A stretch of 28,699 nucleotides of DNA, taken from NCBI RefSeq assembly GCF_001270495.1, contig NZ_LGUR01000270.1, positions 1-28,699 on the forward strand, in the 5' to 3' direction. The number at the start of each line of letters is the position of its first letter. Position 1 is the stretch's first letter. The DNA is from Streptomyces viridochromogenes. Its GTDB lineage: Bacteria; Actinomycetota; Actinomycetes; Streptomycetales; Streptomycetaceae. A program made the position numbers and the translations under genes. The notes beneath the pieces are model-generated. The model saw only the letters and a program-made list of their open reading frames with translations. It was not told where the DNA came from and ran no database searches. This document shows, one piece after another, positions 17,132 to 25,685 of the stretch.

Positions 17132-18334
17132 ATGACCAGTCCTGCTCACATCGCCATGTTCTCCATCGCCGCCCACGGTCACGTGAACCCCAGCCTCGAA
17201 GTGATCCGCGAGCTCGTGGCGCGCGGGCACCGGGTCACGTACGCGATTCCCCCGGCCTTCGTCGAGAAGGTCGCCGACACCGGCGCCGAGCCCAAGCCGT
17301 GGCACTCCACGCTGCCGGGCCCCGACGCCGATCCGGAGGCCTGGGGGAGCACCCTGCTGGACAACGTCGAGCCGTTCCTGGCCGACGCGATCCAGGCCCT
17401 CCCGCAGCTGATCGAGGCGTACGAGGGGGACGAGCCGGACCTCGTCCTGCACGACATCGCCTCGTACCCGGCCCGTGTCCTCGCCCACCGCTGGGGCGTG
17501 CCCGCGATCTCGCTGTCGCCGTGCCTCGTCGCCTGGGAGGGGTACGAGCAGGAGGTCTCCGAGCCGATGTGGGAGGAGCCGAAGAAGACCGAACGCGGCC
17601 GGGCCTACTACGAGCGCTTCCAGACGTGGCTGGAGGAGAACGGCATCACCCAGCACCCCGATCCGTTCGCGGGCCGTCCCGACCGTTCCCTCGTCCTGAT
17701 CCCGAAGGCGCTCCAGCCGAACGCCGACCGGGTCGACGAGGCCGTCCACTCCTTCGTCGGCGCCTGCCAGGCCGACCGCACCTCGGAGGGCGACTGGCGG
17801 CGCCCGGCCGGCGCCGAGAAGGTCGTACTCGTCTCCCTCGGGTCGGCCTTCACCAAGCAGCCGGCCTTCTACCGGGAGTGCGTGAAGGCCTTCGGCGACC
17901 TGCCGGGCTGGCATCTGGTGTTGCAGGTCGGCCGGCACGTCGATCCGGCCGACCTGGGAGACGTACCGGCGAACGTCGAAGTGCGCACCTGGGTACCGCA
18001 GTTGGCGATCCTGAAGCAGGCCGACCTGTTCGTCACCCATGCCGGCGCCGGTGGCAGCCAGGAGGGTCTGGCCACGGCCACCCCGATGATCGCCGTACCG
18101 CAGGCCGTGGACCAGTTCGGCAACGCCGACATGCTCCAGGCGCTCGGCGTGGCCCGGCACGTCCCGACGGAGGAAGCCACTGCCGAGGTCCTGCGGGAGA
18201 CGGCACTCGCGCTCGTGGACAACTCCGAGGTCGCCGGGCGGCTGAAGGACATTCAGGCGGAGATGGGCCGGGAGGGCGGGACGCGCCGGGCCGCCGATCT
18301 CATCGAGGCCGAACTGCCGGCTCGGCGCGGGTAG
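17132..18334 (+). CDS. mgt: Macrolide 2'-O-glycosyltransferase Mgt (GT1, OleD-like)
   Basis: This 400-residue cytoplasmic enzyme should inactivate macrolides by attaching a UDP-derived sugar to the desosamine 2'-hydroxyl. The start [20 protein letters not shown] contains His15, equal to the catalytic His of OleD. Further landmarks are [36 protein letters not shown], and the nucleotide-binding region [20 protein letters not shown] followed by [10 protein letters not shown]. It resembles OleD/Mgt over its full length as I recall those sequences. It follows the rRNA methyltransferase by 78 bp but appears to have its own promoter, so the two modes of resistance (target protection and drug inactivation) may be induced separately. 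Confidence 0.92.
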   Translation: MTSPAHIAMFSIAAHGHVNPSLEVIRELVARGHRVTYAIPPAFVEKVADTGAEPKPWHSTLPGPDADPEAWGSTLLDNVEPFLADAIQALPQLIEAYEGDEPDLVLHDIASYPARVLAHRWGVPAISLSPCLVAWEGYEQEVSEPMWEEPKKTERGRAYYERFQTWLEENGITQHPDPFAGRPDRSLVLIPKALQPNADRVDEAVHSFVGACQADRTSEGDWRRPAGAEKVVLVSLGSAFTKQPAFYRECVKAFGDLPGWHLVLQVGRHVDPADLGDVPANVEVRTWVPQLAILKQADLFVTHAGAGGSQEGLATATPMIAVPQAVDQFGNADMLQALGVARHVPTEEATAEVLRETALALVDNSEVAGRLKDIQAEMGREGGTRRAADLIEAELPARRG

Positions 18335-18347
18335 CCGGGATCCGGGA

Positions 18348-18364
18348 CCGTCACACCGTGACGG
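18348..18364. terminator. Hairpin between convergent mgt and metalloprotease genes
   Basis: CCGTCAC-ACC-GTGACGG is a perfect 7-bp stem with a 3-nt loop. It overlaps the stop codon of the leftward protease and starts 13 bases after the mgt stop, so it could end both transcripts. The gap between the two stop codons is only 16 bp. Confidence 0.5.
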
Positions 18365-19301
18365 CCTGGCGGCTGAGGGACAGGCGCGCGTTGTCGAGGG
18401 TGGCGTCCATGCGCGCCGACTGCCCCTTGGTGAACATGAACATCGCGGCGTCGTCCGTGTAGTCCATGTAGTTCATGAACATGTCCCCGTCCGGGCCGTT
18501 GCCGCACGTCATACTCGGGAAGCGCGGCGAACCGAGGTTGGGCCCCGCCTGGTTGGGGGTGTCGGCCACGAAGTCGCTGCCGCTGCATCCCTCGTCGTCG
18601 TCACCCCAGATGTGGCGCAGGTTGAGCCAGTGCCCGATCTCGTGCACGGCCGTACGGCCGCCGTCGAACGGCGCGGCGGCCGTGCCGGTCGTGCCGAAGG
18701 CGCTGTGCGTGATGACCACGCCGTCCGTGGAGGCGGCGCCGCCCGGGAACTGGGCGTAGCCCAGCAGACCGCGACGCAGCTGGCAGACCCAGATGTTCAG
18801 GTAGACGTCCGCGGGCCAGGCGTCCCGGCCTCCGCTCATGCTGAACTTGACCAGATCGTCCGTGCCCCAGTCCCTGCTCGAGGCCTGCGTCCGCGTGATG
18901 CCGTTCGTCGGCCGGCCCAGCGGATCGGTCTGGGCGAGATGGAACTGGATGCGCGCGTCGGCCACCAGGTCCCGCCATACCTCCGGCACCTTGCTGACAT
19001 CGGGGTTCGCGGCGCGGAAGTCCTGGTTCAGGACGGCGATCTGACTGTGGACCTGGGCGTCGCTGACATTCTGCTCGGGCGTGTTGTGCACCACGTGCAC
19101 GACGACGGGAAGGTCGACGACGCCCTGCCGGGCGGCCTCGCGCCGCTGTGACTCGTAGCTGAACGCGGTGTTCTCGATCTGCGCACGGTTGCCGGCGTAC
19201 TCGGGGTTGAGCGTCAGCAGTCGGCGGTTCACTTCCATGGCACCGCACCAATGGCTGTAATCGGCTGAAGCGGCGCGGAGATAGGACTGGGCATCGGACA
19301 T
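18351..19301 (-). CDS. M43 (pappalysin-type) zinc metalloprotease with cysteine-switch prodomain
   Basis: The 316-residue protein has the metzincin motif [11 protein letters not shown] (zinc ligands His220, His224, His230; Glu221) and a Met-turn MNYMDY (276-281), both typical of the cytophagalysin/pappalysin M43 family. Cys19 in [13 protein letters not shown] looks like a cysteine switch that blocks the zinc until the prodomain is removed. Cys172, Cys239 and Cys266 may form disulfides, as in secreted relatives. Yet no signal peptide is present: the start [18 protein letters not shown] (ATG 19301, with AGAGGGGC upstream) is polar, and upstream codons in frame add only Arg-rich sequence. Either export is non-classical or the enzyme acts in the cytoplasm. 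The gene is divergent from a small hypothetical protein. Confidence 0.88.
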   Translation of the reverse strand: MSDAQSYLRAASADYSHWCGAMEVNRRLLTLNPEYAGNRAQIENTAFSYESQRREAARQGVVDLPVVVHVVHNTPEQNVSDAQVHSQIAVLNQDFRAANPDVSKVPEVWRDLVADARIQFHLAQTDPLGRPTNGITRTQASSRDWGTDDLVKFSMSGGRDAWPADVYLNIWVCQLRRGLLGYAQFPGGAASTDGVVITHSAFGTTGTAAAPFDGGRTAVHEIGHWLNLRHIWGDDDEGCSGSDFVADTPNQAGPNLGSPRFPSMTCGNGPDGDMFMNYMDYTDDAAMFMFTKGQSARMDATLDNARLSLSRQAVTV

Positions 19302-19521
19302 GGCTGCGCCCCTCTGAAGGGTGTTGGACTTGCCGCGCACACGGCTGCGGAACCGCGCGTCGGACGCGCGCTGCGGGGCTGGGCGATGCCGGACGGAAGG
19401 GTCGGTTGCCCGCTGCCCCTCGACCCATACACTGATAATCGTAGACATTCACGGAGAAGAGCGGCAATTTTTGAGCAGCGCGGCGATGTCCGCGCTTGCG
19501 GTGAGCGAGGTGGCCGGGGTC

Positions 19522-19842
19522 ATGCGAGAGCCTCCGCCGGGCCTGTTCCGTTCCTGGTTCCACTCCTACGAGGAGGACCACGGCGACGTGCGGGTGTACC
19601 GGCCCGACGACTACCCGTTCCCACCGGCCCGAGGGCGTCGCGGTATGGAGTTCGCACCCGATGGCGCGTTCGTCGACCATCCCCTGGGACGCGGCGACGC
19701 TCCCGACGCCGTACCCGGTCGCTGGCGCCTCGGGCCGGCGGGACGGATCTCGCTCACCTTCGAAGGAGCCCGCCCGGACCGGGAGTTGGAGATCGTGCGC
19801 TGCGACGAGGACGTGCTGGAGGTGCGGCGCATCACGAGCTGA
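19522..19842 (+). CDS. Conserved-looking small hypothetical protein
   Basis: I do not recognise a named family. The body PPPGLFRSWFHSYEEDHGDV, then RVYRPDDYPFPPARGRRGMEF, then a GRW...LTFEG beta segment, ends in LEIVRCDEDVLEVRRITS; this looks like a small beta-sheet protein with lipocalin-like or ligand-binding character, but that is a guess. The start is uncertain: ATG 19522 gives 106 residues; ATG 19486 and TTG 19471 (the latter 9 bases after GGAGAAGAG) are possible. The 220 bp before it form the divergent promoter region with the protease gene and hold an AT-richer patch near 19430-19475, with no clear -10/-35 pair. It ends just before a strong terminator shared with the MMPL gene. Confidence 0.6.
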   Translation: MREPPPGLFRSWFHSYEEDHGDVRVYRPDDYPFPPARGRRGMEFAPDGAFVDHPLGRGDAPDAVPGRWRLGPAGRISLTFEGARPDRELEIVRCDEDVLEVRRITS

Positions 19843-19854
19843 GGGCACACGCGA

Positions 19855-19887
19855 GGGCCCGTCGGCTCCCCCGGAGTCGACGGGCCC
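19855..19887. terminator. Strong bidirectional hairpin terminator
   Basis: GGGCCCGTCG (19855-19864) pairs with CGACGGGCCC (19878-19887), and the inner bases GCTCC/GGAGT extend this to 15 bp with one G-T pair and a CCC loop. It lies between the converging stops of the small hypothetical gene (19842) and the MMPL gene (19908), the ideal place for a shared terminator. Confidence 0.85.
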
Positions 19888-19907
19888 CGTGCTGAGGGCA
19901 GGCCGGG

Positions 19908-22175
19908 TCAGACAGGCACCCGCTCGCCCTCGTCGTCCCGAGCCGACTTGCGGGTCACGGCCTCGGGCGCCTCGTCGTGCGTCAGGTCCGGCAGCCGGTT
20001 CAGCCACTTCGGCAGGTACCAGTTGCGCTCACCCAGCAGCGCCATCACCGCCGGGAGCAGCACGCCCCGGATGATCGTCGCGTCGATGAGGACCGCGGCC
20101 GCGAGGCCGACGCCCATCTGCTTCATGGACTGCATGGACAGCGTGCCGAAGATCGCGAACACGGCGACCATGATGACCGCGGCGCTGGTGACGACCCCGG
20201 CCGTGGTGACCACGCCGTGCTGGATCGCGTCCTTCGTCGTACGGCCCCGCAGGCGCGCCTCGCGGATCCGGGAGACCACGAACACGTGGTAGTCCATCGA
20301 CAGGCCGAACAGGATCACGAAGAGGAACAGCGGCAGCCAGGTGATGATGGCGCCGACACCCTCCGCGCCCACCAGGGACGCGCCCCAGCCGTGCTGGAAG
20401 ACGGCGACGAGGATGCCGTACGCGGCGCCCACCGACAGCAGGTTGAGCACGATCGACGTGACGGCGATCGTCAGCGAGCGGAACGACAGCAGCATCAGAC
20501 CGAAGGCGAAGACGACGACGAACGCGAAGACCGGGATGACCGCTCCGGCCAGCTGGTCGTTGAAGTCCTTCGAACCGGCGACCTGTCCGGTGACCGGCGC
20601 CTCGACGCCGTCCACCTTGCCGAGCGTGACCGGGCGGACCTCGTCCCGCAGCTTGTCCAGGCTCGCGCCCGCCTTGTCGAGGTCGGAGCCGCCGACCAGC
20701 GGGACGTACACGAAGGCGATGTTCTGCTCGTCGTGCAGTTTGATCTCCACCGGGCCGCGGGAGGCACCCGAACTGATCGCCCGCTCACGGAAGTCGGCGA
20801 GCGCGGACTTCACCTCGGGGGCGTTGATGTCGTCGGCCTTGACGACGACCTCGGCCGGGTCGGAGCCGCCGGGGAAGGCCTCGTTGAGGCGGTTGTACGT
20901 CTGCACGATGGGCAGTGAGTCGCCGAACTCCTGGTCCAGCGTGAGGTTCTGGGTCTTCATGCCGAGCGCGGGGGCCGCGATGGCGAGCAGCGCACCGGCC
21001 GCGACCGCGACCGAGATGACCGGCCGGGCGAGCACGCCCTTCAGTACGGCCGTCCAGAACCGGCTCTCGCGGTTGCCGCGCCCCCGGTTGCGGCGGAGCT
21101 TGCTCTGCGGGTGCAGGAAGGGGATCTTGCCCTTCTCGACCCGCTCGCCCAGCAGCGACAGCAGCGCCGGCAGGACGGTCACCGACCCGACCATGGCGAC
21201 CGCCACGACCATCAGCGAGGCCAGGCCCATCGCCTCGAACTCGGCGAGCCCGGTGAACAGCATGCCCGCCATCGCCACGCACACCGTGACACCGGAGACG
21301 ATGATCGCGCGGCCGCTGGTGGCGGCGGCGACCCTCAGCGCGGTCTGGGCGTCCCGCCCGGCCTCGCGCTCCTCGCGCTCACGGCGCAGATAGAACAGGC
21401 AGTAGTCGACGCCGACGGCCAGACCGACCAGCAGCATCACGGAGTTCGCCGTGTCGCTCATCGGCATGACGTGGCTGACGATGCCCATCAGACCCATCGT
21501 CGCCATGATCGCGGTGACCGCAAGCAGCACCGGCAGCAGGGCCGCCACCAGCGCGCCGAAGGCGATGAGCAGAATGCCGAGGGCCACGGGCACCGCGGAG
21601 TACTCGGCCTTCTGGAAGTCGTCCCCGAAGGCGTCGTCGAACGTCTTCATCATGCTCGCGCCGCCGATCTCCTCGATCCGCAGCGACTCGTGGTCCTTCT
21701 GGACGTCCTCGACGGCCTTCAGCACCGGCTCCACGCGCTCACCCGCGGTGTCGGACTCGCCGCGGATGTCGAACTGCACCAGCGCGCTGCGGCCGTCCTT
21801 GGAGATCGTCCGGGTGTCGTACGGCGATGTCACGTCCGTGACCTTGCCGGTGCCCTCGACCGCCTTCACGACCGCGGTGACCGCCGACCTGAACTCGGCG
21901 TCCGTGGCCTTGAGGCCGCCGTCCTTCGCCTGGATCAGGACGGTCTCGCTGGCAGGCTCCTCGATCCCCGCGTCCTCGACGATCTTGGCCGCGGTGTGTG
22001 TCTCGCCCTTCAGCTGGTCGCTGTCCTTGACGTCGACCCGGCCCGCCGCCGAGCCGAGCCCCATCGCCAGGACGACGAACAGCACCCAGATGCCGACGGC
22101 AGCCCATCGGTGGCGGGCGCTCCAGCCGCCTGCGCGGGCGGCGAGTCCCCGCACACGTGTGTCTCCGTTCCCCAT
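19908..22175 (-). CDS. MMPL/RND-family transporter
   Basis: This 755-residue membrane protein has the MMPL plan: helix 1 at WAAVGIWVLFVVLAMG, a large extracytoplasmic loop to about residue 190, a cluster of five helices with Asp257-Tyr258 in GVDYCLFYL, a second loop, and a second cluster with Asp628-Tyr629 in SMDYHVFV. The two Asp-Tyr pairs are the proton-relay residues of the family. Actinobacterial members export lipids, siderophores or polyketides; the cargo here is not evident and no biosynthetic genes adjoin. The ATG at 22175 follows AAGGGGGC. A dyad resembling a TetR operator lies 253 bp upstream. Confidence 0.92.
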   Translation of the reverse strand: MGNGDTRVRGLAARAGGWSARHRWAAVGIWVLFVVLAMGLGSAAGRVDVKDSDQLKGETHTAAKIVEDAGIEEPASETVLIQAKDGGLKATDAEFRSAVTAVVKAVEGTGKVTDVTSPYDTRTISKDGRSALVQFDIRGESDTAGERVEPVLKAVEDVQKDHESLRIEEIGGASMMKTFDDAFGDDFQKAEYSAVPVALGILLIAFGALVAALLPVLLAVTAIMATMGLMGIVSHVMPMSDTANSVMLLVGLAVGVDYCLFYLRREREEREAGRDAQTALRVAAATSGRAIIVSGVTVCVAMAGMLFTGLAEFEAMGLASLMVVAVAMVGSVTVLPALLSLLGERVEKGKIPFLHPQSKLRRNRGRGNRESRFWTAVLKGVLARPVISVAVAAGALLAIAAPALGMKTQNLTLDQEFGDSLPIVQTYNRLNEAFPGGSDPAEVVVKADDINAPEVKSALADFRERAISSGASRGPVEIKLHDEQNIAFVYVPLVGGSDLDKAGASLDKLRDEVRPVTLGKVDGVEAPVTGQVAGSKDFNDQLAGAVIPVFAFVVVFAFGLMLLSFRSLTIAVTSIVLNLLSVGAAYGILVAVFQHGWGASLVGAEGVGAIITWLPLFLFVILFGLSMDYHVFVVSRIREARLRGRTTKDAIQHGVVTTAGVVTSAAVIMVAVFAIFGTLSMQSMKQMGVGLAAAVLIDATIIRGVLLPAVMALLGERNWYLPKWLNRLPDLTHDEAPEAVTRKSARDDEGERVPV

Positions 22176-22427
22176 GACGGGCTTGCCCCCTTGATTGCGG
22201 TGGCGGCCCCCTGCCGCCCCCTTTCGTTTCGAAGGTATGGGCCGGATAAAGCCATCTCATCGTGCTCCCCGGTGAAGTGCGGCGGCGGAAACTCATCCCC
22301 CTGGCCACCGGGTCCTCCCCACTGGGGAGGATGGGGGTCCCTTACATCTACCGGTCCGCGTCGGGGGTGAAGATCGGGGACGAGGAGTAAAGGATCATGG
22401 GGATTTGGTTGTGCTTCATGCTGACCG

Positions 22428-22440
22428 GTAAGTAACTTAC
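22428..22440. promoter_or_regulatory. TetR-type operator candidate upstream of MMPL gene
   Basis: GTAAGT-A-ACTTAC is a perfect 13-bp dyad, AT-rich against the GC background and of the GTAA/TTAC style common in TetR-family operators of MMPL and efflux genes. It lies between the MMPL start and the DUF1697 start. No regulator gene is adjacent. Confidence 0.45.
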
Positions 22441-22450
22441 GGCTCCAGGT

Positions 22451-22479
22451 CGTCGTGCCCACCCCCACGGGGCACGACG
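22451..22479. terminator. 10-bp hairpin in the MMPL/DUF1697 gap
   Basis: CGTCGTGCCC (22451-22460) pairs with GGGCACGACG (22470-22479) around a 9-nt loop ACCCCCACG. It could insulate the two divergent transcription units or end an unannotated short RNA; neither is shown by the sequence. Confidence 0.45.
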
Positions 22480-22549
22480 GCCGCGCCGCGTCACAGGACT
22501 GCCAGAGAACTGCCGAGGCACTGTCAGTGGGTCGCCTTAAGGTGGCCGG

Positions 22550-23098
22550 ATGACGACGACGTATGCGGCACTGCTGCGCGGAATCAACGTGGGCGGCAGC
22601 AGAAAAGTCCCGATGGCCGACCTGCGCACCCTGCTGACCGGTCTCGGCCACGACGGCGTACGCACCTACCTCCAGAGCGGCCAGGCGGTGTTCACCACTG
22701 ACCACGGCGACGAGGAGTCCCTGGCGGCGGAGCTCACGTCGGCGATCGAGAAGCAGTTCGGCTTCCCTGTGGACGTGATCGTGCGCGATCACGACTATCT
22801 CCGGGCGATCGCCGACAACTGTCCCTTCCCGGCGGCCGAGTTGGAGGCGAAACAGCTCCACGTCACCTACTTCTCCGCCCCGGTCGACGCCGACCGCTTC
22901 GCGGAGATCGACCAGGCCGCCTACCTCCCGGAGGAGTTCCGCCTCGGCGACCGCGCCCTGTACCTGTACGCCCCGAACGGCCTGGGCCGCTCCAAGCTCG
23001 CCGAAATCCTGTCGCGGCCCCGGCTCAACAAGGGTTTGATCGCCACCAGCCGTAACTGGAACACCGTCGTGAAGCTCGTGGAGATGACAGGTGACTGA
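22550..23098 (+). CDS. DUF1697 protein
   Basis: The 182-residue protein has the family signature ALLRGINVGGSRKVPMADLR at the amino end, then YLQSGQAVFTT, FPVDVIVRDHDYLRAI, and YAPNGLGRSKLAEILSRPRL with the closing TSRNWNTVVKLVEM. DUF1697 members are ferredoxin-like-fold cytoplasmic proteins of unknown role. The ATG at 22550 lacks a ribosome site, and TAAGGT at 22538-22543 suggests a leaderless message. The stop overlaps the next gene's GTG by eight bases, so the two are translationally coupled. Confidence 0.9.
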   Translation: MTTTYAALLRGINVGGSRKVPMADLRTLLTGLGHDGVRTYLQSGQAVFTTDHGDEESLAAELTSAIEKQFGFPVDVIVRDHDYLRAIADNCPFPAAELEAKQLHVTYFSAPVDADRFAEIDQAAYLPEEFRLGDRALYLYAPNGLGRSKLAEILSRPRLNKGLIATSRNWNTVVKLVEMTGD

Positions 23099-23468
23099 CG
23101 TCCGCACCCCCGCCGTGGAAGCCGCCGTCGAGGGCGAACTTCGTCTGCTCAGGCCGGAGATCCGGTCCTCCCCGGAATCCCTGGAGAAGTTGCTGCACCC
23201 CGAGTTCCGTGAGTTCGGCGCGTCGGGACGGTGCTGGGACCGGACGTCGATCATCGAGTCCCTGCTCGCGGGCACCGACCCGGGGCCCCGGCCCACCGTC
23301 GTCTCGCGGATAGCGGCCGTCCAACTCGCGCCCGACCTCGTTCACCTGACCTTCGACACGGAGGACAACGGCCGCCGGGCGCACCGCAGTTCGCTGTGGC
23401 GGCTGACGGGTGACGGCTGGCAGATGTACTTCCACCAGGGGACGCCCTTCAGCCCTGAGGAAGCGTGA
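23091..23468 (+). CDS. SnoaL/DUF4440-like (NTF2-fold) protein
   Basis: The 125-residue protein starts at GTG 23091, inside the end of the DUF1697 gene, with GGAG at 23080-23083. The NTF2-like order is clear: an amino-terminal helix (AAVEGELRLLRPEIRSSPES), LEKLLHPEFREFGASGRCWD, ESLLAGTDPGPRPTVV, then strands VVSRIAAVQLAPDLVHLTFDT and HRSSLWRLTGDGWQMYFHQG. Such proteins are small binding or enzyme subunits; nothing points to a particular ligand. Its 3' end overlaps by 20 bp the 3' end of the convergent transglutaminase-like gene. Confidence 0.85.
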   Translation: MTDVRTPAVEAAVEGELRLLRPEIRSSPESLEKLLHPEFREFGASGRCWDRTSIIESLLAGTDPGPRPTVVSRIAAVQLAPDLVHLTFDTEDNGRRAHRSSLWRLTGDGWQMYFHQGTPFSPEEA

Positions 23469-24312
23469 CCCTGCGCAGCCCGAAGCGGGGCGACCTGGAG
23501 AGGATCTCGCGGGGCGGCGCCAGTCGCGGCTCCCCGCACAGACGCCGGACATCCTCGTCGGTGTGCGCGGCGGCCACGGCGTCCAGCAGGGCGAGGTCGG
23601 CGGCGGACAGCGATGCGTCGCCGAAGCCCGCCAGGGGCTCCCAGCCGTCCCAGGGCAGCGTCTCGACGCCGCCCCGGCAGGCGAGGTCGAGGACGAGGCT
23701 GCCCTGGACGAACCACATCCCGCGCAGGGTCTCGTCGCTCCAGAACCCGAACGTCTCCGGATCCGCCTCCCCGGCCCGGCACGCCCGCCACGCCTCGCCC
23801 GCGACCAGGAACCGGTCGCGCGGCACGTCCAGCGGATCGAAGTCCAGGCGGTCGTACGACGGATGCAGCACCTGCGGATCCGTCAGACGCCAACCGCCGT
23901 CCGGCAGACGGTACTCGGTGATCCAGTGGTCCTCGTGGAAGCCGTCGACGAAGTAGGTGCCGAAGCCGCCGCGGACCCGGGCCGGCGTACCCGTCGCGCG
24001 CAGCAGGGACACGTGCAGCAGCGCGAAGTCCCGGCACGTGCCCACGAACCGGGCCGCCGGCTCCCGTGCGCCGGTCAGCGAGGTGCCCCCGCGCTCAGCC
24101 AGGACCCGCAGTATCCCGGTGACGTAGCGCGACTCGGCGTCCTCGTACAGGCGTTGCGCGGGGATGGCGTACCCCAGGCGCTCCCCTTCTCCCTGATGGA
24201 TGATCACATCACGTACGACATGGGCTAGTTCGCCCGGGTCCCGCGGCAGCCGGCTGACGTCCAGGCTCCCCGGATCGCTGTACGGCGTCTGCTTCAGATA
24301 GAAGTCGTCCAT
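23449..24312 (-). CDS. Transglutaminase-like protease-fold protein
   Basis: In this 287-residue protein the catalytic triad of the transglutaminase/arylamine-type fold is visible: Cys93 in FVGTCRDFALLH, His129 in FHEDHWITEYRL, and Asp145 in WRLTDPQVL. The helix after Cys93 (LLHVSLLRATGTPARVRGGF) is the typical core. There is no signal peptide or membrane segment, so it is probably cytoplasmic; possible activities include amide hydrolysis or protein cross-linking. The C-terminal half (DVPRDRFLVAGEAWRACRAG, FGFWSDETLRGMWFVQGSLV) is seen in a set of actinobacterial relatives. The ATG at 24312 may be leaderless (see promoter region). Confidence 0.88.
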   Translation of the reverse strand: MDDFYLKQTPYSDPGSLDVSRLPRDPGELAHVVRDVIIHQGEGERLGYAIPAQRLYEDAESRYVTGILRVLAERGGTSLTGAREPAARFVGTCRDFALLHVSLLRATGTPARVRGGFGTYFVDGFHEDHWITEYRLPDGGWRLTDPQVLHPSYDRLDFDPLDVPRDRFLVAGEAWRACRAGEADPETFGFWSDETLRGMWFVQGSLVLDLACRGGVETLPWDGWEPLAGFGDASLSAADLALLDAVAAAHTDEDVRRLCGEPRLAPPREILSRSPRFGLRRVTLPQG

Positions 24313-24380
24313 GCCGGGGACCCTGAAGCCTGCCCCAGGGACAAGGTCAACCCGGGGGACGGGTGTGCGAGGCTCGTCGT
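24313..24380. promoter_or_regulatory. Divergent promoter region, transglutaminase-like / reductase genes
   Basis: On the minus strand TTGACC (24350-24345) and CAGGGT (24325-24320) are 19 bp apart, and the ATG at 24312 follows seven bases after the -10, suggesting a leaderless transcript. On the plus strand GAGGCT (24369-24374) precedes the ATG at 24381 in the same way, though GAGG at 24369-24372 could instead be a ribosome site. The two promoters would share the central bases. Confidence 0.4.
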
Positions 24381-25397
24381 ATGCGCTACATCATCATCGG
24401 GGCGGGAGCGGTCGGCGGTGTCGTCGGCGGACGGCTCGCGGGCTCGGGGCACGAGGTCGTTCTGGTCGCGCGGGGCGCGCACTTCGAGGCCCTACGGGAC
24501 CACGGGCTGCGGCTCAGGGTGCCGGAGGGCGAGCTGACGCACCGGCTGCCGGTCGTCGACGGGCCGGCCGCGCTCGGGGAGCTCCGCCCCGACGACGTCC
24601 TCGTCCTCGCCGTCAAGACGCAGGACAGCACGGCCGCGCTGCAGGCGTGGGGCCCGGTCCCGGTCACGGGCGGCGGTACGGCAGCCGAGCGCCTGCCGCT
24701 GGTCTGCGCCCAGAACGGCGTCGAGAGCCAGCGCCTCGCCCTACGGCTCTTCCGACGGGTGTACGGCGTCTGCGTCTGGCTGCCGTCGACGTACGTGGAA
24801 CCCGGCGTCGTCTCCGCCGCCGGCAGCCCTCTCACCGGCATCCTCCATCTCGGCCGCCACCCGCACGGCACCGACGAGACCGCCCGTCTCATCGCCGCGG
24901 ATCTGGAGAAGTCCCACTTCGAGGCACCGGTCGTGGCCGACGTGGCCCGCTGGCAGTACGCCAAGCTGCTGGCCAACCTCGGCAACGCCCTGGAGGCGGT
25001 GACCGGCCCCGTCGACAGTGAGGAGGCCACGGCGCTGTTCCAGCGCGTGCGAGCCGAGGGCGCCGCCGTGCTCGACGCCGCCGGGATCGCGTACGCCGAC
25101 GCCGCGGAACAGCGGGCGGTACGCGGCGACAAGGTCACCCTCGTCCCCCTCGACGGCGCCCCGCGCGGCGGCGGCTCCTCCTGGCAGTCCCTCACCCGCG
25201 GCACCGGCACCATCGAGGCCGACTACCTCAACGGTGAGATCGCCCTCCTGGGCCGCCTGCACGGCGTACCGACCCCACTGAACGACCTCCTCCAGCGCCT
25301 CGCCAACACCTTCGCGCGCGAACGACGGGCGCCGGGATCGATGCCGGTCGGGGAACTCGTACGACTGGCCGACGAGGAGACGCGGGCCGCGCACTGA
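24381..25397 (+). CDS. Ketopantoate-reductase family oxidoreductase (PanE/ApbA-like)
   Basis: The 338-residue protein has an N-terminal NADP-binding fold beginning MRYIIIGAGAVGGVVGGRLA (GxGxxG at 7-12), LAVKTQD (Lys79), CAQNGVES (Asn112), and the catalytic segment WQYAKLLANLGNAL with Lys195 and Asn199, as in 2-dehydropantoate 2-reductases. A C-terminal helical domain with GTIEADYLNGEIALLGRLHG completes the family plan. PanE makes pantoate for coenzyme A; actinobacteria often have several paralogues, so the substrate could be another 2-oxo acid. It ends before a long inverted-repeat element. Confidence 0.88.
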   Translation: MRYIIIGAGAVGGVVGGRLAGSGHEVVLVARGAHFEALRDHGLRLRVPEGELTHRLPVVDGPAALGELRPDDVLVLAVKTQDSTAALQAWGPVPVTGGGTAAERLPLVCAQNGVESQRLALRLFRRVYGVCVWLPSTYVEPGVVSAAGSPLTGILHLGRHPHGTDETARLIAADLEKSHFEAPVVADVARWQYAKLLANLGNALEAVTGPVDSEEATALFQRVRAEGAAVLDAAGIAYADAAEQRAVRGDKVTLVPLDGAPRGGGSSWQSLTRGTGTIEADYLNGEIALLGRLHGVPTPLNDLLQRLANTFARERRAPGSMPVGELVRLADEETRAAH

Positions 25398-25480
25398 CAG
25401 CCACGGGGCGTAACAATTGCCGGGCGAGCGGCCGGCGCACCCCCGCGGCGCCGCACCCGCGTACGGCGGGAAGGGGACGT

Positions 25481-25572
25481 GTCGGGGGGTGTCCGCCCGC
25501 AGAGTCCGGTGTCAAGAAACGGCACCTCCAGCGCAAGGCCCACCACCGGACCGAGGACGGACACCCCCCGGC
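25481..25572. terminator. Nested inverted-repeat element in a convergent gap
   Basis: The outer arms CGGGGGGTGTCCG (25483-25495) and CGGACACCCCCCG (25558-25570) pair over 13 bp, and the inner arms GTCCGGTG (25504-25511) and CACCGGAC (25544-25551) over 8 bp, leaving a 32-nt apical loop. It lies between the stop codons of the reductase (25397) and the chelatase (25686). The rest of this 288-bp gap holds no recognisable gene. It may be a terminator, a structured RNA, or a decayed MITE; no target-site duplication is seen. Confidence 0.45.
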
Positions 25573-25685
25573 ACGGCCCCGCCCACAACGAACCCGCAGG
25601 CGCTACGCGCACCCCCACCGAACCCGCACAGGCGCCGCAGGCATGGCCGCGAACCCCCACCCACCCGCACCAGGCCGCCGCAGGC

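Larger units (their letters stand above)
22176..22549. other. 374-bp divergent intergenic region between MMPL and DUF1697 genes
   Basis: No convincing gene is present. Contents: an 8-bp hairpin TCCTCCCC-ACT-GGGGAGGA (22313-22331), an operator-like dyad (22428-22440), a strong hairpin (22451-22479) and a likely leaderless promoter element TAAGGT (22538-22543) six bases before the ATG at 22550. A 12-codon frame at 22397-22435 overlaps the dyad but has little support. Confidence 0.6.

Noticed and set aside
15987..18334. Recent horizontal transfer of the macrolide-resistance genes
   Set aside because: No insertion sequence, integrase, direct-repeat boundary or shift in base composition is seen; the lrm-mgt order is known in streptomycete chromosomes.
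22397..22435. 12-codon ORF as a leader peptide of DUF1697 or MMPL
   Set aside because: The ribosome site is weak, the frame lies over a dyad, and it is 114 bp from the DUF1697 start with no arrest motif visible.
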